Below, one piece after another: positions 38,957 to 47,932 of a stretch of DNA of 64,000 bases. Below the pieces are notes generated by a model. That model saw nothing but the letters and a program-made list of their open reading frames with translations, was not told the DNA's origin and searched no databases. The translations under genes and the position numbers were made by a program. The DNA comes from Shewanella yunxiaonensis (GTDB lineage Bacteria; Pseudomonadota; Gammaproteobacteria; Enterobacterales; Shewanellaceae). The DNA is taken from assembly GCF_018223345.1 (NCBI RefSeq), contig NZ_CP073587.1, positions 2,763,001-2,827,000 on the forward strand. Reading direction: 5' to 3'. How positions within the stretch are numbered: the stretch's first letter is position 1; each line of letters begins with the position of its first letter.

Positions 38957-39016
38957 ATCTAACGATCATAACGCAACGGTGCGGTTTTCCGTGTCCGTTG
39001 CCGTGGCTTGTTTTGT
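38957..39016 (-). other. Degenerate attC-like site 3
   Basis: One end is a good GTTAGAT (minus strand); the other end (ACAAAAC) is degenerate. Inner arms GCAACGG and CCGTTGC pair. It marks the upstream boundary of the 207-residue cassette gene. Confidence 0.6.
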
Positions 39017-39357
39017 GAGAGGCAGATTATGTAGGAGGTGCGCATGGTGATGGGCTATTTGACGTCCTTGTATCTGAACTCTCCTATTCCGCCAACATTG
39101 AGAATGTTTGTTCCTCACTTGAAGCTGGCTGGCGGTGGCTGCGTACAAGCTTGCTTCAACTGCTTATGTAGTAACTTTGTCGCATTACTAAAATTTGGTC
39201 AATCTTTGTATGTCAGATTCAGCCTAATATCACATGCTGAATCACGATGGGGAATCTCCGTCCTAGTTTATATCCCACCACTTGCTGGAGAACGTCCAAA
39301 GTTGGTAGTTGTTAGTTCTGAGCAGTTAGTTTCGGATTAAGATTTCAATGGATTAAT
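39017..39357. other. Gene-poor stretch in the cassette cluster
   Basis: About 340 bases without a convincing gene; the plus-strand frame 39038-39340 looks accidental. It contains one copy of a 32-base dispersed repeat (39171-39202) and a 27-base repeat (39330-39356) also found at 37165-37191. It may be a decayed cassette. Confidence 0.5.
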
Positions 39358-40020
39358 TCATTTTATTTTCTTGTATTTCAGGAATATTCCATTTTTGCCG
39401 CCGGCTTGTAAATTACCGTTCTTATCAAGCAAAAAATACTCTCCATGAGGGTTGCCCCCCTTTTCGACAAGCTTTGTGCCAACTGCTGTCCGGGATTCGG
39501 CCATCTCTTCTATGGAGCTGCTGCCGTCCTTATATTTCGATTCCAAATATAGTTTTTTGTTTTTGCGATATATCGTTATTGTAGCGCCTGCGTATGGCCT
39601 ATCATCCATCCATATGCCTACTGAATCGGTGGATGAGCTTTTTGCGGCACGCGCCATCTTATCTTCTTCATCAGCGGTAAGGCCAAGGATTTTCACTTCT
39701 AATTCAGGATCGAAATGAGTTGTTGCCCAAGCACCAGCACCAACCTTCATATCAGGAAGATAGTAAGCAATAAAAGTCCTCTCATATTTCTTTAGCTCCG
39801 AATTCTTTAATTTTAGAGCAATCGTTTTTAGCACCTCTGCCGATACTTTCTTATCCAGCCTCACATCAACACTCCGTTTTACGTCACGAAAGCCGTTGTC
39901 GGAAATTATTGTGTAGGTTGCTCCTTCTACAGTTGCAGCTTGTACCCGTACCATTAGGACCATACAAATAATTAACATGGTAAAGCTGAAAAGACGTTTC
40001 GATAAAGTAATCATGCTCAT
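39358..40020 (-). CDS. Exported hypothetical protein
   Basis: 220 residues with a signal peptide (about 1-28, ending VQA). FIAYYLPDMKVGAGAWATTHFDPEL and DKNGNLQAGGKNGIFLKYKKI suggest a secreted or periplasmic protein of a family of hypotheticals seen in many bacteria; no function is known. It is flanked on both sides by the 32-base repeat (39171 and 40048). Two ATGs (40020, 40014) are possible starts after AAGGGA. Confidence 0.75.
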   Translation of the reverse strand: MSMITLSKRLFSFTMLIICMVLMVRVQAATVEGATYTIISDNGFRDVKRSVDVRLDKKVSAEVLKTIALKLKNSELKKYERTFIAYYLPDMKVGAGAWATTHFDPELEVKILGLTADEEDKMARAAKSSSTDSVGIWMDDRPYAGATITIYRKNKKLYLESKYKDGSSSIEEMAESRTAVGTKLVEKGGNPHGEYFLLDKNGNLQAGGKNGIFLKYKKIK

Positions 40021-40204
40021 TCCCTTTGAATTGCAACCATTCCTCTAGTCACTCTGTAGCATTACTTAAATTTGGTCAACTAGATCGAGCCATACAGATA
40101 TGGACATAACGGGCTGAGAAACGTTTGGGGGCAGAAGTGGTTAATCCGCAAAGAACACGAAGCCATGCCGACGGTGCAACCATCTTTCGTTAGTGTTTTA
40201 TTCA

Positions 40205-41338
40205 TCATGAAACCAGAGAACCTGCCATAACAAAAAACAGTATTGTCCAAAGTAGTGATAAGTTGAACTTCTTGTATATGTAAAATCCAGCAAGGATCAA
40301 CGCAACATCGGTCAATGTGCCAACGGCACTGCTAAAAACTGGTTGATATAGTGCAGCAAGCAAAAGTCCAACTACAGCGGCGTTTACCCCTTTAATTGCT
40401 CCCGCGATTCTTGGTTTACTTGCAAGTAGTTGCCAATTCCTCAACACGCCTAACAGCAGCAGAAATCCCGGCATAAATATACCAATAGTTGCTACCAGAG
40501 CTCCGATAATAGAGCCTGAAGACATCACATAACCGATATAAGTTGCCATTGTGAACATCGGCCCTGGTACAACTTGTGCTGCGGCATAGCCCGTCATAAA
40601 GGCATCCTGAGAAACCTGCTCACCAACCAATCCCTGGAGAAGTGGAAGAACGACATGACCACCGCCAAAAACGAGGCTACCAGCCCAAAAGAAGTTGCTA
40701 AATATCGCTAAAAGCGAGTGAAATCGCGTTGTTAGCGGCAAGCAAAAAAGCAGGAGCAAAAATAGAAGCAGTGGCATTACTGACGGTTTAAATGATCCAC
40801 TTACCGCAGTAGCAGAAGCAACCAGATAGCGACTGCCAATCAATCCAGCAATCATCAGCAATATCATTTGAGTGCTGATTTGCGGTACAAGTAGCAGGAC
40901 GCTAGCAGTAACAATGCAAATGCCAACAGTAAGTCGGCTTTTGCAGAAATTGCTATACATCCCCCAAACGGCATCAGCAACCACTACAACCGCTAACAAT
41001 TTGAGGCTATGAACGACACTCTCATATACTTCTGAATCAAGAAAATGACGACTGAGCATTGCCAATAGCAACATGATAGTGACAGACGGTAAGGTAAAGC
41101 CTAAAAATGCAGCTATTGCTCCGGATAAACCACCTTTTTTATAGCCAAGTGCAAAGCCGACCTGACTAGAGCCTGGTCCCGGTAAGAACTGACTGAGCGC
41201 AACGATTTGAGCATACTCACTATCTTCCAACCATTTGTGTTTTTCCACAAAATACTGTCTGAAGTAGCCAATATGAGCTGCCGGTCCACCAAAGCTAATC
41301 CAGCCAAGAAAGAAAAAGCTTTTAAATATCGACCACAT
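40205..41338 (-). CDS. chrA: Chromate transporter, CHR family
   Basis: A 377-residue long-chain CHR protein of two homologous membrane halves. FLGWISFGGPAAHIGYF and LSQFLPGPGSSQVGFALGY begin the first half; GGGHVVLPLLQ and AAQVVPGPMFTMATYIGY repeat the pattern in the second. Such proteins export chromate and confer chromium resistance. No regulator (chrB) or other metal gene is adjacent. The ribosome site is weak. It lies between two copies of the dispersed repeat, consistent with acquisition as a unit. Confidence 0.93.
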   Translation of the reverse strand: MWSIFKSFFFLGWISFGGPAAHIGYFRQYFVEKHKWLEDSEYAQIVALSQFLPGPGSSQVGFALGYKKGGLSGAIAAFLGFTLPSVTIMLLLAMLSRHFLDSEVYESVVHSLKLLAVVVVADAVWGMYSNFCKSRLTVGICIVTASVLLLVPQISTQMILLMIAGLIGSRYLVASATAVSGSFKPSVMPLLLFLLLLFCLPLTTRFHSLLAIFSNFFWAGSLVFGGGHVVLPLLQGLVGEQVSQDAFMTGYAAAQVVPGPMFTMATYIGYVMSSGSIIGALVATIGIFMPGFLLLLGVLRNWQLLASKPRIAGAIKGVNAAVVGLLLAALYQPVFSSAVGTLTDVALILAGFYIYKKFNLSLLWTILFFVMAGSLVS

Positions 41339-41757
41339 TGTTGATTATCCGATTTGGCATTTTAGCCTATTACTGACGCTCCCTGTCGTGAATGTCAATG
41401 CAGACAATCTAAGGGCAACGGATGTACCCAAAACTGTTCAAGGCCACTAACTTCTGTACAGCGATGAAACCCCGTTAAACGGGCACTCTGCATTTCCACA
41501 CCCTACATTTGGTCACTTTGTAGCATTAGTACAACTTGGTCAGAATGAGTAACCGCCGTCTCATATCAAGTGGCGACTTGTAGCTCTTGAAATTATGCTG
41601 TTTAAAACGCACCACTTTGTAGTCCTTACGCTGTACCCACAAAGAGATAAATTTACTTATTAAAGCCAAAAAAATCTTGTATCAAAAACACACAATCTTT
41701 ACATTTACGATACAAAACCTTAAAAATTTGTGATATTTCCGTGACGGAGAAAACGTT
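41339..41757. other. Intergenic region with the third dispersed repeat
   Basis: About 420 bases with no gene. It holds repeat copy three and a small hairpin (CCCGTT/AACGGG near 41472), then an AT-rich stretch that probably contains the promoter for 41758. Confidence 0.5.
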
Positions 41758-41961
41758 ATGAAGACATTAGCGTTAACTATTCCGCAGGAAGCACCAGTTT
41801 GTATGGATACACTTTTCGACTACGTCCGCACATGGCACTCCAACAGCTACGTTTATGAACTCGGACAACTTGAAATCAAAGTTGAAAAAGAAATTATCCA
41901 AAGCGAGCTAATGATATTTCGCGAACATTTTCCTTGGCTAAACACAAACATAATTAATTGA
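41758..41961 (+). CDS. Small hypothetical protein
   Basis: A 67-residue protein (MKTLALTIPQEAPVCMDTLF...) with no recognised domain. A good GGAG lies nine bases before the ATG and an AT-rich promoter-like region precedes it. It sits just before nnrS in the same direction, so it may belong to the nitric-oxide block. Confidence 0.55.
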   Translation: MKTLALTIPQEAPVCMDTLFDYVRTWHSNSYVYELGQLEIKVEKEIIQSELMIFREHFPWLNTNIIN

Positions 41962-42076
41962 CGAGAGTATTTTGAGTAGTACAAGTTATTCCCTGAGAGC
42001 CAAAGGTCATCTGGAGTATTCACCGGATCGATAGAAATATCCCAAATCTCAATGGTCGTATCAAAGTGAGATGTTG

Positions 42077-42117
42077 ATACCAAAATTGGAACCTAGATTT
42101 GGTATGGTGATGCCAAA
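42077..42117 (+). promoter_or_regulatory. Operator-like inverted repeats upstream of nnrS
   Basis: Three half-sites alternate in orientation: ATACCAAA (42077-42084), TTTGGTAT (42098-42105) and ATGCCAAA (42110-42117). The last two make a dyad with a 4-base centre. They lie 50-90 bases before nnrS, a natural place for a repressor or activator. They do not clearly match the NsrR or FNR consensus. Confidence 0.5.
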
Positions 42118-42166
42118 ACAATAAGCTGCATAATATATACACCTTTGGTTTTGGCAGTAACTGAAC

Positions 42167-43378
42167 ATGTTGAATATTGATGATCCAAGCAAAGTTGCTA
42201 AAACACCGGCCATTTGGCGCTTAGGTTTTCGGCCCTTTTTTCTTGGTGGGGCGATTATTGCTGCTCTCTACATTCCTTTGTGGGTGATAACTTGGCTCTT
42301 ACCATCATACTCCTTATTTGAAGATACATTCTGGTCGCCAATCCTACCGTTGTGGTGGCACCCCCACGAATTACTATTCGGATTTGCCATGGCAATTGTG
42401 TCAGGATTTTTGCTGACAGCAGTACAAAACTGGACAAATCAGCCATCTCTTAAAAATTGGCCATTAGCGCTAACATTTTCTTGTTGGGCGTTGGCACGCT
42501 TGAGCTTGCTCATCCCTACACCGCTCCCCATTATTCTGCCCGCCGTATTCGACATACTATTTTTAGGAATAGTTGGCTCCACCTTATGGAGGAGTATTTA
42601 TAAGGTAAAACAGTGGCGCAATATTGGATTTCCACTGATGATTATTGTCGCATTATGTATCAATATTCTCAGTTACTATTCATTGTATGTCCGTGATTTT
42701 ATTCTGGCACACCAAATTTGGCAGTCTATGCTTTGGTGGCTTTCGTTACTGATCACGATTGTTGGCGGTCGAGTGATTGGCTTCTTTACTGCAATGAGAT
42801 TGAATGCAATCAAGCAACCCGCATTACCTTGGGTAGAATATCCGTTATTACTGATCATGCTCACGCTGGTTTTACAAGCATTATTCGAGCTATTACCAAG
42901 TGCATTTATCCAAGTGCTGCTATTCATTGCGGGTGTACTCCACCTGATCAGAGCTTCTCGCTGGATGCCGCTAAAATCTTTCAGGGAACCACTGCTTTGG
43001 TCCTTACACATTGCTTATTTTACGTTGCCAATAAGCTTACTGATGATGAGCTGGTATTTTAACGACGAATTTGCTTATCGCTGTCTGCTACACTTATTCG
43101 CAATTGGCGGCATGGCAATGCTTTGCCTATCAATGATTTCGCGAGTTTCACTCGGCCACACTGGGCGGAATATCTACCAAGGACCCAACATGCGAATCGC
43201 ATTTATCTGTCTGCCTTTGGCTGCAATTTTTAGAGCCATCATGCCGATTTACTTTCCCAGCCAAACCCACCTTTGGCTATGGTTTGCAGCAGTGTTCTGG
43301 TTTGGTTCATTTGCCATTTTTGTGTACCACTACACCAAGATTTTAACGCGTCCAAGAGTTGATGGACGTCCAGGATGA
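42167..43378 (+). CDS. nnrS: NnrS family heme-copper membrane protein
   Basis: A 403-residue protein with about 12 membrane helices, conserved histidines (LWWHPHELLFGFAMAIVSGFLLTAVQNW; HLFAIGGMAMLCLSMISRVSLGHTGR) and the start WRLGFRPFFLGG. These define NnrS, a protein that protects against nitric oxide and its iron-nitrosyl products in denitrifiers and Vibrio. Its stop overlaps nrfA by four bases, so both are translated from one mRNA. Confidence 0.95.
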   Translation: MLNIDDPSKVAKTPAIWRLGFRPFFLGGAIIAALYIPLWVITWLLPSYSLFEDTFWSPILPLWWHPHELLFGFAMAIVSGFLLTAVQNWTNQPSLKNWPLALTFSCWALARLSLLIPTPLPIILPAVFDILFLGIVGSTLWRSIYKVKQWRNIGFPLMIIVALCINILSYYSLYVRDFILAHQIWQSMLWWLSLLITIVGGRVIGFFTAMRLNAIKQPALPWVEYPLLLIMLTLVLQALFELLPSAFIQVLLFIAGVLHLIRASRWMPLKSFREPLLWSLHIAYFTLPISLLMMSWYFNDEFAYRCLLHLFAIGGMAMLCLSMISRVSLGHTGRNIYQGPNMRIAFICLPLAAIFRAIMPIYFPSQTHLWLWFAAVFWFGSFAIFVYHYTKILTRPRVDGRPG

Positions 43379-44781
43379 TGCAAAACACTTTGGATAAATT
43401 GAACGTGAGACCATCTATGAAAATAATGTCGCCTCTGAACCTAAAACTGTGGTTATTCATTTTGCTTGGTGCCTCCGGCAATGCTGTTGCAACCGATGGA
43501 ACAACTGATATAGCTAAATCCTACCCAAAGCAGTACAAAACGTGGGAAGCAACGCAGGAGCAATCAGAGCGAGAAGATGTACTAGCAAACAACCCGCGAA
43601 ATGTCATTCTTTGGGCAGGGTCTTCGTACGCCAAGGAATACCACACACCTCGTGGCCATCAATTTGCTGTAGCCGACGTGAGTCATACACTCCGAACCGG
43701 CGTTGCGCCAAAGGCAGGAGAGAAAGGGCTATCTGCGAGTTGCTGGACATGTAAAACTCCGGATGCGCCACGCCTGATAGGCGAACTTGGCTTTGAAGGT
43801 TATGCAGCGAAAAACTTTACCGATTTAGGCTCTGAAATAAAAAATGTGGTGTATTGCAGTGACTGTCATGAATCGGGCTCAGAAAAGCTAACGTTGCCGC
43901 GCCCTCACGCCCGTGACGCGATGGCCAAAATCCATCAACCCTTTGAACAGCAAAGTGCCACAGTTCAAGGTGCTCAAGTCTGCGGGCAATGCCACGTTAC
44001 TTATTATTTTCGCCCAGAAAAGAGCAATGTTGTTAACATCCCTTGGATCTTTGGTAATTCCGCTGATGACATAGAAAAATATTACGACACTCGTCGATTC
44101 TATGAGTGGATCCATCCGATTTCAAAAACGCCAATGCTTAAAGCTCGTCATCCAGAGTATGAACACTGGAATCGCAGTAAACATGCGGAACTTGGTGTAA
44201 CCTGCGTCACCTGTCACATGCCTGAAGCAATCGATGAAAATGGTAAAGCATTTACTAACCATAAAGTTGATAAGGCCATGCCCTACTTTAAGAGCAGTTG
44301 CAAAGGCTGTCATAGCAGCCAAGAAAAAATGAAGCAACGCCTTACGAACTTGAAGCACGAGATAAATGCTAAGGCAAAAGACGTAGAAGAACTACTGGTT
44401 AAGGCGCACTATGAGGCCAAAGCCGCATGGGTCGCCGGCGCGAATTGGGAACAGATGAATGACGCCATAATGGACATTCGTCACAGCCAATGGCGCTGGG
44501 ATTTTGCCATGTCATCACACGGAATTTACGCTCATAACCCAGAGGAAGGTAGACAGCTGCTCAATAAAGCTATCGAACAGGCAAAGAGCGCACGTAGCTC
44601 TTTGTCAAAAATATTGAAGCAACTCAAAGTCGAGCATGTCTATTATCCCGACATCAGTAGCAAAGCCAAAGCCCAACAAGCCGTGGGGATAGATGAAGCA
44701 GAATTAGTCCTTGAGAAAAAGGCGTTCATTGAGGAAGAAATCAATAAGCACTGGGATCCGGTTGCCCAGCGCGGTTACTAA
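43375..44781 (+). CDS. nrfA: Ammonia-forming cytochrome c nitrite reductase
   Basis: A periplasmic pentaheme enzyme reducing nitrite, and also NO, to ammonia. The catalytic heme has the lysine-ligated CWTCK; four normal sites follow: CSDCH, CGQCH, CVTCH and CKGCH. SKTPMLKARHPEYEHW matches the NrfA region near the calcium site and active-site histidine. The coupled ATG at 43375 gives 468 residues; ATG 43417 (MKIMSPLNLKLW...) would start directly at the signal peptide. No nrfBCDEFG partners or heme-lyase genes are nearby, so maturation must come from elsewhere. Confidence 0.95.
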   Translation: MMQNTLDKLNVRPSMKIMSPLNLKLWLFILLGASGNAVATDGTTDIAKSYPKQYKTWEATQEQSEREDVLANNPRNVILWAGSSYAKEYHTPRGHQFAVADVSHTLRTGVAPKAGEKGLSASCWTCKTPDAPRLIGELGFEGYAAKNFTDLGSEIKNVVYCSDCHESGSEKLTLPRPHARDAMAKIHQPFEQQSATVQGAQVCGQCHVTYYFRPEKSNVVNIPWIFGNSADDIEKYYDTRRFYEWIHPISKTPMLKARHPEYEHWNRSKHAELGVTCVTCHMPEAIDENGKAFTNHKVDKAMPYFKSSCKGCHSSQEKMKQRLTNLKHEINAKAKDVEELLVKAHYEAKAAWVAGANWEQMNDAIMDIRHSQWRWDFAMSSHGIYAHNPEEGRQLLNKAIEQAKSARSSLSKILKQLKVEHVYYPDISSKAKAQQAVGIDEAELVLEKKAFIEEEINKHWDPVAQRGY

Positions 44782-44793
44782 CTAACTGCATGA

Positions 44794-44827
44794 TATTCCC
44801 CATCCTGATATTTAGGGATGGGGAATA
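44794..44827. terminator. Hairpin between nrfA and the first norR
   Basis: TATTCCCCATCC (44794-44805) pairs perfectly with GGATGGGGAATA (44816-44827). It lies between convergent genes; T-runs are poor. Confidence 0.7.
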
Positions 44828-44883
44828 AGCTGGATTTTCTTCATGCCTCTGCAACTTTTTAACACTGATTATGTTTAAAAATG

Positions 44884-46422
44884 TCATTTCAGCCCAAGCC
44901 GCCTCGCGAGCTTATGTAAATTGCTAGGGTCAAGCTTTAATAAACGGGCTGCTTCCGCCCAATTATCTTGTGTTGCTGCCAAAGTCTGTTGGATAAACTG
45001 ACGTTGGAAATCTTCGATACTGTCCTTTAATGAACGTCCAGAGAGCACTGACGGTTCAGGCGACGTGCTATCGAGAGCTTGACTAAAATCACGAGGATAC
45101 GTAAGCAATTCTTGATCCAAATGACGCGGTTCAATGGTCACAATTTCGGTCTTATTGGCACCTTGACTTACTGTACGCAAAGCTGCTCGGCTGATAACAT
45201 GTTCTAGCTCACGTACATTCCCAGGCCATGGATAGCGCTGCAACAACTGCTCCGTCGCAGGTGCCAAACGTAAACTGCGAAAACTGAAGCGACTACGATT
45301 CAATTCCACAAAATAACCCGCTAATAACAGGATATCATCTCCGCGTTCTCTTAGTGGCGGAATGACCACCGGATACACGGACAGGCGATGGTATAAATCG
45401 GCACGAAAATCTCCTCGTTTGACCATCTCTGCCAAGTCCCGGTTCGTGGCGGCAACAATACGCACATCTACTTTTATTGGTTTATCTGCGCCTAAGCGCT
45501 GGATTTCACCGTTTTGTAGTGTTCTCAATAGCTTGGCTTGAACGGTCAACGGCAGCTCACCTATTTCATCAAGAAACAACGTGCCACCATCGGCAGATTC
45601 CACGCGACCAGCACGTTCTGATGCGGCCCCAGAAAATGCACCTTTGACATGGCCGAACAACTCACTTTCAACCAATGTTTCCGGCAGAGCAGCACAATTG
45701 ACGTGGATCATTGGAGCAACTTTACGCTGGGAACGCTGATGTAAGCGCCAGGCAAATAGCTCTTTACCAACGCCCGTTTCCCCTTGGAGTAATACAGGTA
45801 GATCTGAAGTCGCCACAACATCTAGCTCTTTCAATAAGTTTTGTACCTGTGGATGCTGCCCAATCAGCTCTTGACTAGCGGAAATGCTACCATTGTCCTG
45901 TTTCAGTTGCTCATCAAACTGTCGTAATGCCCGCATTTCACTTTCAAGTCGATTAACTCTTAGGATGGTTTCACAATACACCGCAAGTTGCGGTATGAAC
46001 GCTATCTGCTCGGCGCTAAAATGGCCTTTATACAGGGAGTCAAGCGTTAACACCCCCCAACATTTACCATCGGGCCATAAACTAATGCCCATACAGTCAT
46101 GTACCGGCAGCGGCACTCCTTGCTGTGTAGCTAACAATCCATCATAGGGATCTGGTAGAGCACTGTCGGGAGCAAAATGTACTAGTTTGCGTTGCGATAA
46201 AATAGCCGACAACCGTGGATGATGAGCCACTGCAAAACGGCGTCCACTGGTTGTAGTCACTAAACCTGCGAGAGCCACAGGTTTCAGAATGTCGCCATCA
46301 AGTTGTAGCAGTCCGACTGCGTTACAGTCTAACAACTGTTGAACCTGATCAACGAAACGCTGTAAACGAACCGGCGGTGACAACTCGAGCTTTAAGTCAC
46401 GAAAATCTAATGGGAATAACAT
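44884..46422 (-). CDS. norR: NorR-type sigma-54 activator, divergent from hmp
   Basis: 512 residues: an N-terminal GAF domain that in NorR binds NO at a non-heme iron, a central AAA+ domain (Walker [25 protein letters not shown]) and a C-terminal Fis-type HTH ([26 protein letters not shown]). The sigma-54 contact loop reads GAFSGA instead of the near-universal GAFTGA. It lies divergent from hmp with three NorR-type boxes between, one touching its own start codon, so it likely activates hmp and represses itself, as FhpR does in Pseudomonas. Confidence 0.93.
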   Translation of the reverse strand: MLFPLDFRDLKLELSPPVRLQRFVDQVQQLLDCNAVGLLQLDGDILKPVALAGLVTTTSGRRFAVAHHPRLSAILSQRKLVHFAPDSALPDPYDGLLATQQGVPLPVHDCMGISLWPDGKCWGVLTLDSLYKGHFSAEQIAFIPQLAVYCETILRVNRLESEMRALRQFDEQLKQDNGSISASQELIGQHPQVQNLLKELDVVATSDLPVLLQGETGVGKELFAWRLHQRSQRKVAPMIHVNCAALPETLVESELFGHVKGAFSGAASERAGRVESADGGTLFLDEIGELPLTVQAKLLRTLQNGEIQRLGADKPIKVDVRIVAATNRDLAEMVKRGDFRADLYHRLSVYPVVIPPLRERGDDILLLAGYFVELNRSRFSFRSLRLAPATEQLLQRYPWPGNVRELEHVISRAALRTVSQGANKTEIVTIEPRHLDQELLTYPRDFSQALDSTSPEPSVLSGRSLKDSIEDFQRQFIQQTLAATQDNWAEAARLLKLDPSNLHKLARRLGLK

Positions 46423-46477
46423 GGTTCATTTTACCCTAATGGTAAATTATACCTATAATTATAGGGTGAAATTCACC
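46423..46477 (+). promoter_or_regulatory. Three NorR-type boxes of the GGT-N7-ACC kind
   Basis: GGTTCATTTTACC (46423-46435), GGTAAATTATACC (46441-46453) and GGTGAAATTCACC (46465-46477) each fit the NorR form GT-N7-AC. Centres are 18 and 24 bases apart. The first begins one base from the norR start codon. Confidence 0.75.
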
Positions 46478-46520
46478 ATATAAAAATATTCATTTCTATA
46501 TATTTCAACTAATTAACACT

Positions 46521-46536
46521 TGGCACGTCGTTTGAT
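46521..46536 (+). promoter_or_regulatory. Sigma-54 promoter of hmp
   Basis: TGGCACGTCGTTTGAT matches TGGCACG-N4-TTGCA/T with one change in the -12 element. It lies 44 bases past the last NorR box and 110 bases before hmp. Confidence 0.75.
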
Positions 46537-46646
46537 ATAGACCAAGCAGAACAGTGAACGCCTCAGTATGAATTAACCCGTAATGACGTCACTGCTTTGG
46601 CATCACATCTCGGTGATTGCATTTTCATTTTCAGGAGTTGAAGTTT

Positions 46647-47831
46647 ATGAATGAACAGCAAAAAGCTTTGGTTCGCGCGACTATACCAGTATTACAAAGC
46701 AGCGGTGTCGCCTTAACTAGCCATTTCTATCAGCGGATGCTAAGCCATAATCCCGAACTAAAACACATCTTCAATCAGGGGCATCAGGGCGCAGGTCGTC
46801 AACAACAAGCACTGGCAGGTGCCGTGCTAGCCTACGCTCAACATATCGATGATCCCTCAGTATTACTCCCTGTGGTCGAACGTATTGCCCATAAACATGT
46901 GAGCTTAGGTATTCGCGCCGAGCACTATGCGATTGTTGGCAAACATTTATTGACCAGTATTCAAGAAGTCCTCGGCGACGCGGCCTCCGCCGAATTGATT
47001 GATGCTTGGGCGGCAGCCTATGGCGAATTAGCACAATTGTTTATTGGGTTGGAAAATACGCTTTATCAGCAAAGTGTTGATAACACTGGAGGTTGGAGTG
47101 GCTGGAAACCCTTCCGTATCGTGCGCAAACAGCCTGAAAGTGACGAAATAACATCTTTCTATCTGCAACCTATTGATGGAGGCCGTCTGCCGAACTATCA
47201 ACCCGGCCAGTATATTAGCGTCCGAGTATATGTTGAAGAGTTAGGGATTTTCCAACCTCGCCAATACAGCTTGTCAGATATTGCCGGTGGTAGTGCATTG
47301 CGTATTTCAGTTAAACGCCAAGGTGCCGGAGAAACTTCACCCGAAGGCAAAGTTTCCAACCTGCTTCACAGCCAATATGATGTGGGTCAGATTGTTGAGT
47401 TATCTGCGCCAGCTGGCGAATTCGTCCTACAACAATCTTCCGAACGTCCAGTAGTATTGCTTAGCGGAGGTGTCGGTATTACACCAATGATTGCTATTGC
47501 TCGTACGTTGGCACAACAAGGTAAACGTGATATCCATTTCGTACATTCAGCGCGTAACCGTCACGTACATGCGTTTAGAGACGTCAGCGATTCATTGGCC
47601 GAAAAAGGGGCAAAAGTACATTACTTCTATGATCAAACTGACGCACAGGATCAACATGTCAGCCCCGCACCATTTGCGTTAACCGATGTCCTACCTGAAG
47701 CACCACATGATGCAGAGTATTACCTGTGCGGTCCTGCTGCGTTTATGCGTCATTATCTTTCAGAGTTAAAAGCCCACGGTGTACCAGAAACGCAAATTTT
47801 CGCGGAAGCTTTTGGTTCTGGCGGCGTATAA
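46647..47831 (+). CDS. hmp: Flavohemoglobin, nitric oxide dioxygenase
   Basis: 394 residues from ATG 46647 (AGGAG eight bases upstream; the length fits E. coli Hmp, 396). The globin domain (about 1-140) has the proximal histidine in AHKHVSLGI and the distal pocket in ALTSHFYQRML. The reductase half has the FAD site PRQYSLSD and the NAD site LLSGGVGITPMIA plus EYYLCGPAAFM. It oxidises NO to nitrate with O2 and NADH in the cytoplasm. Control by the divergent NorR through sigma-54 is supported by the promoter layout. Confidence 0.97.
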   Translation: MNEQQKALVRATIPVLQSSGVALTSHFYQRMLSHNPELKHIFNQGHQGAGRQQQALAGAVLAYAQHIDDPSVLLPVVERIAHKHVSLGIRAEHYAIVGKHLLTSIQEVLGDAASAELIDAWAAAYGELAQLFIGLENTLYQQSVDNTGGWSGWKPFRIVRKQPESDEITSFYLQPIDGGRLPNYQPGQYISVRVYVEELGIFQPRQYSLSDIAGGSALRISVKRQGAGETSPEGKVSNLLHSQYDVGQIVELSAPAGEFVLQQSSERPVVLLSGGVGITPMIAIARTLAQQGKRDIHFVHSARNRHVHAFRDVSDSLAEKGAKVHYFYDQTDAQDQHVSPAPFALTDVLPEAPHDAEYYLCGPAAFMRHYLSELKAHGVPETQIFAEAFGSGGV

Positions 47832-47892
47832 ACCATTTAGCTAAAGGGAGCATGAGCAGTCCCTTTTTAACATTATAAAGCAGCTCAAACAT

Positions 47893-47932
47893 AACAAGAC
47901 GCTTAACTAAATTAGTTGGGCGTCTTGTTGTA
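47893..47932 (+). terminator. hmp terminator
   Basis: AACAAGACGC (47893-47902) pairs with GCGTCTTGTT (47920-47929), with a smaller AACTAA/TTAGTT hairpin inside the loop. Confidence 0.75.

Larger units (their letters stand above)
39171..41543 (+). repeat. Dispersed 32-base repeat, three copies
   Basis: Copies at 39171-39202, 40048-40079 and 41512-41543, all in the same orientation, share GTcACTtTGTaGCATTA and end in TTGGTCA. Copies one and two match at about 28 of 32 positions. They bracket the exported hypothetical and chrA, like unit boundaries. Confidence 0.75.

Noticed and set aside
39038..39340. Plus-strand 100-residue frame in the cassette cluster
   Set aside because: No ribosome site, contains the dispersed 32-base repeat, and opposes the direction of all cassette genes.
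40104..40196. A fourth attC site upstream of the exported hypothetical and beyond chrA's end
   Set aside because: AACGGG...GTTAG-like ends exist but the arms do not pair convincingly.
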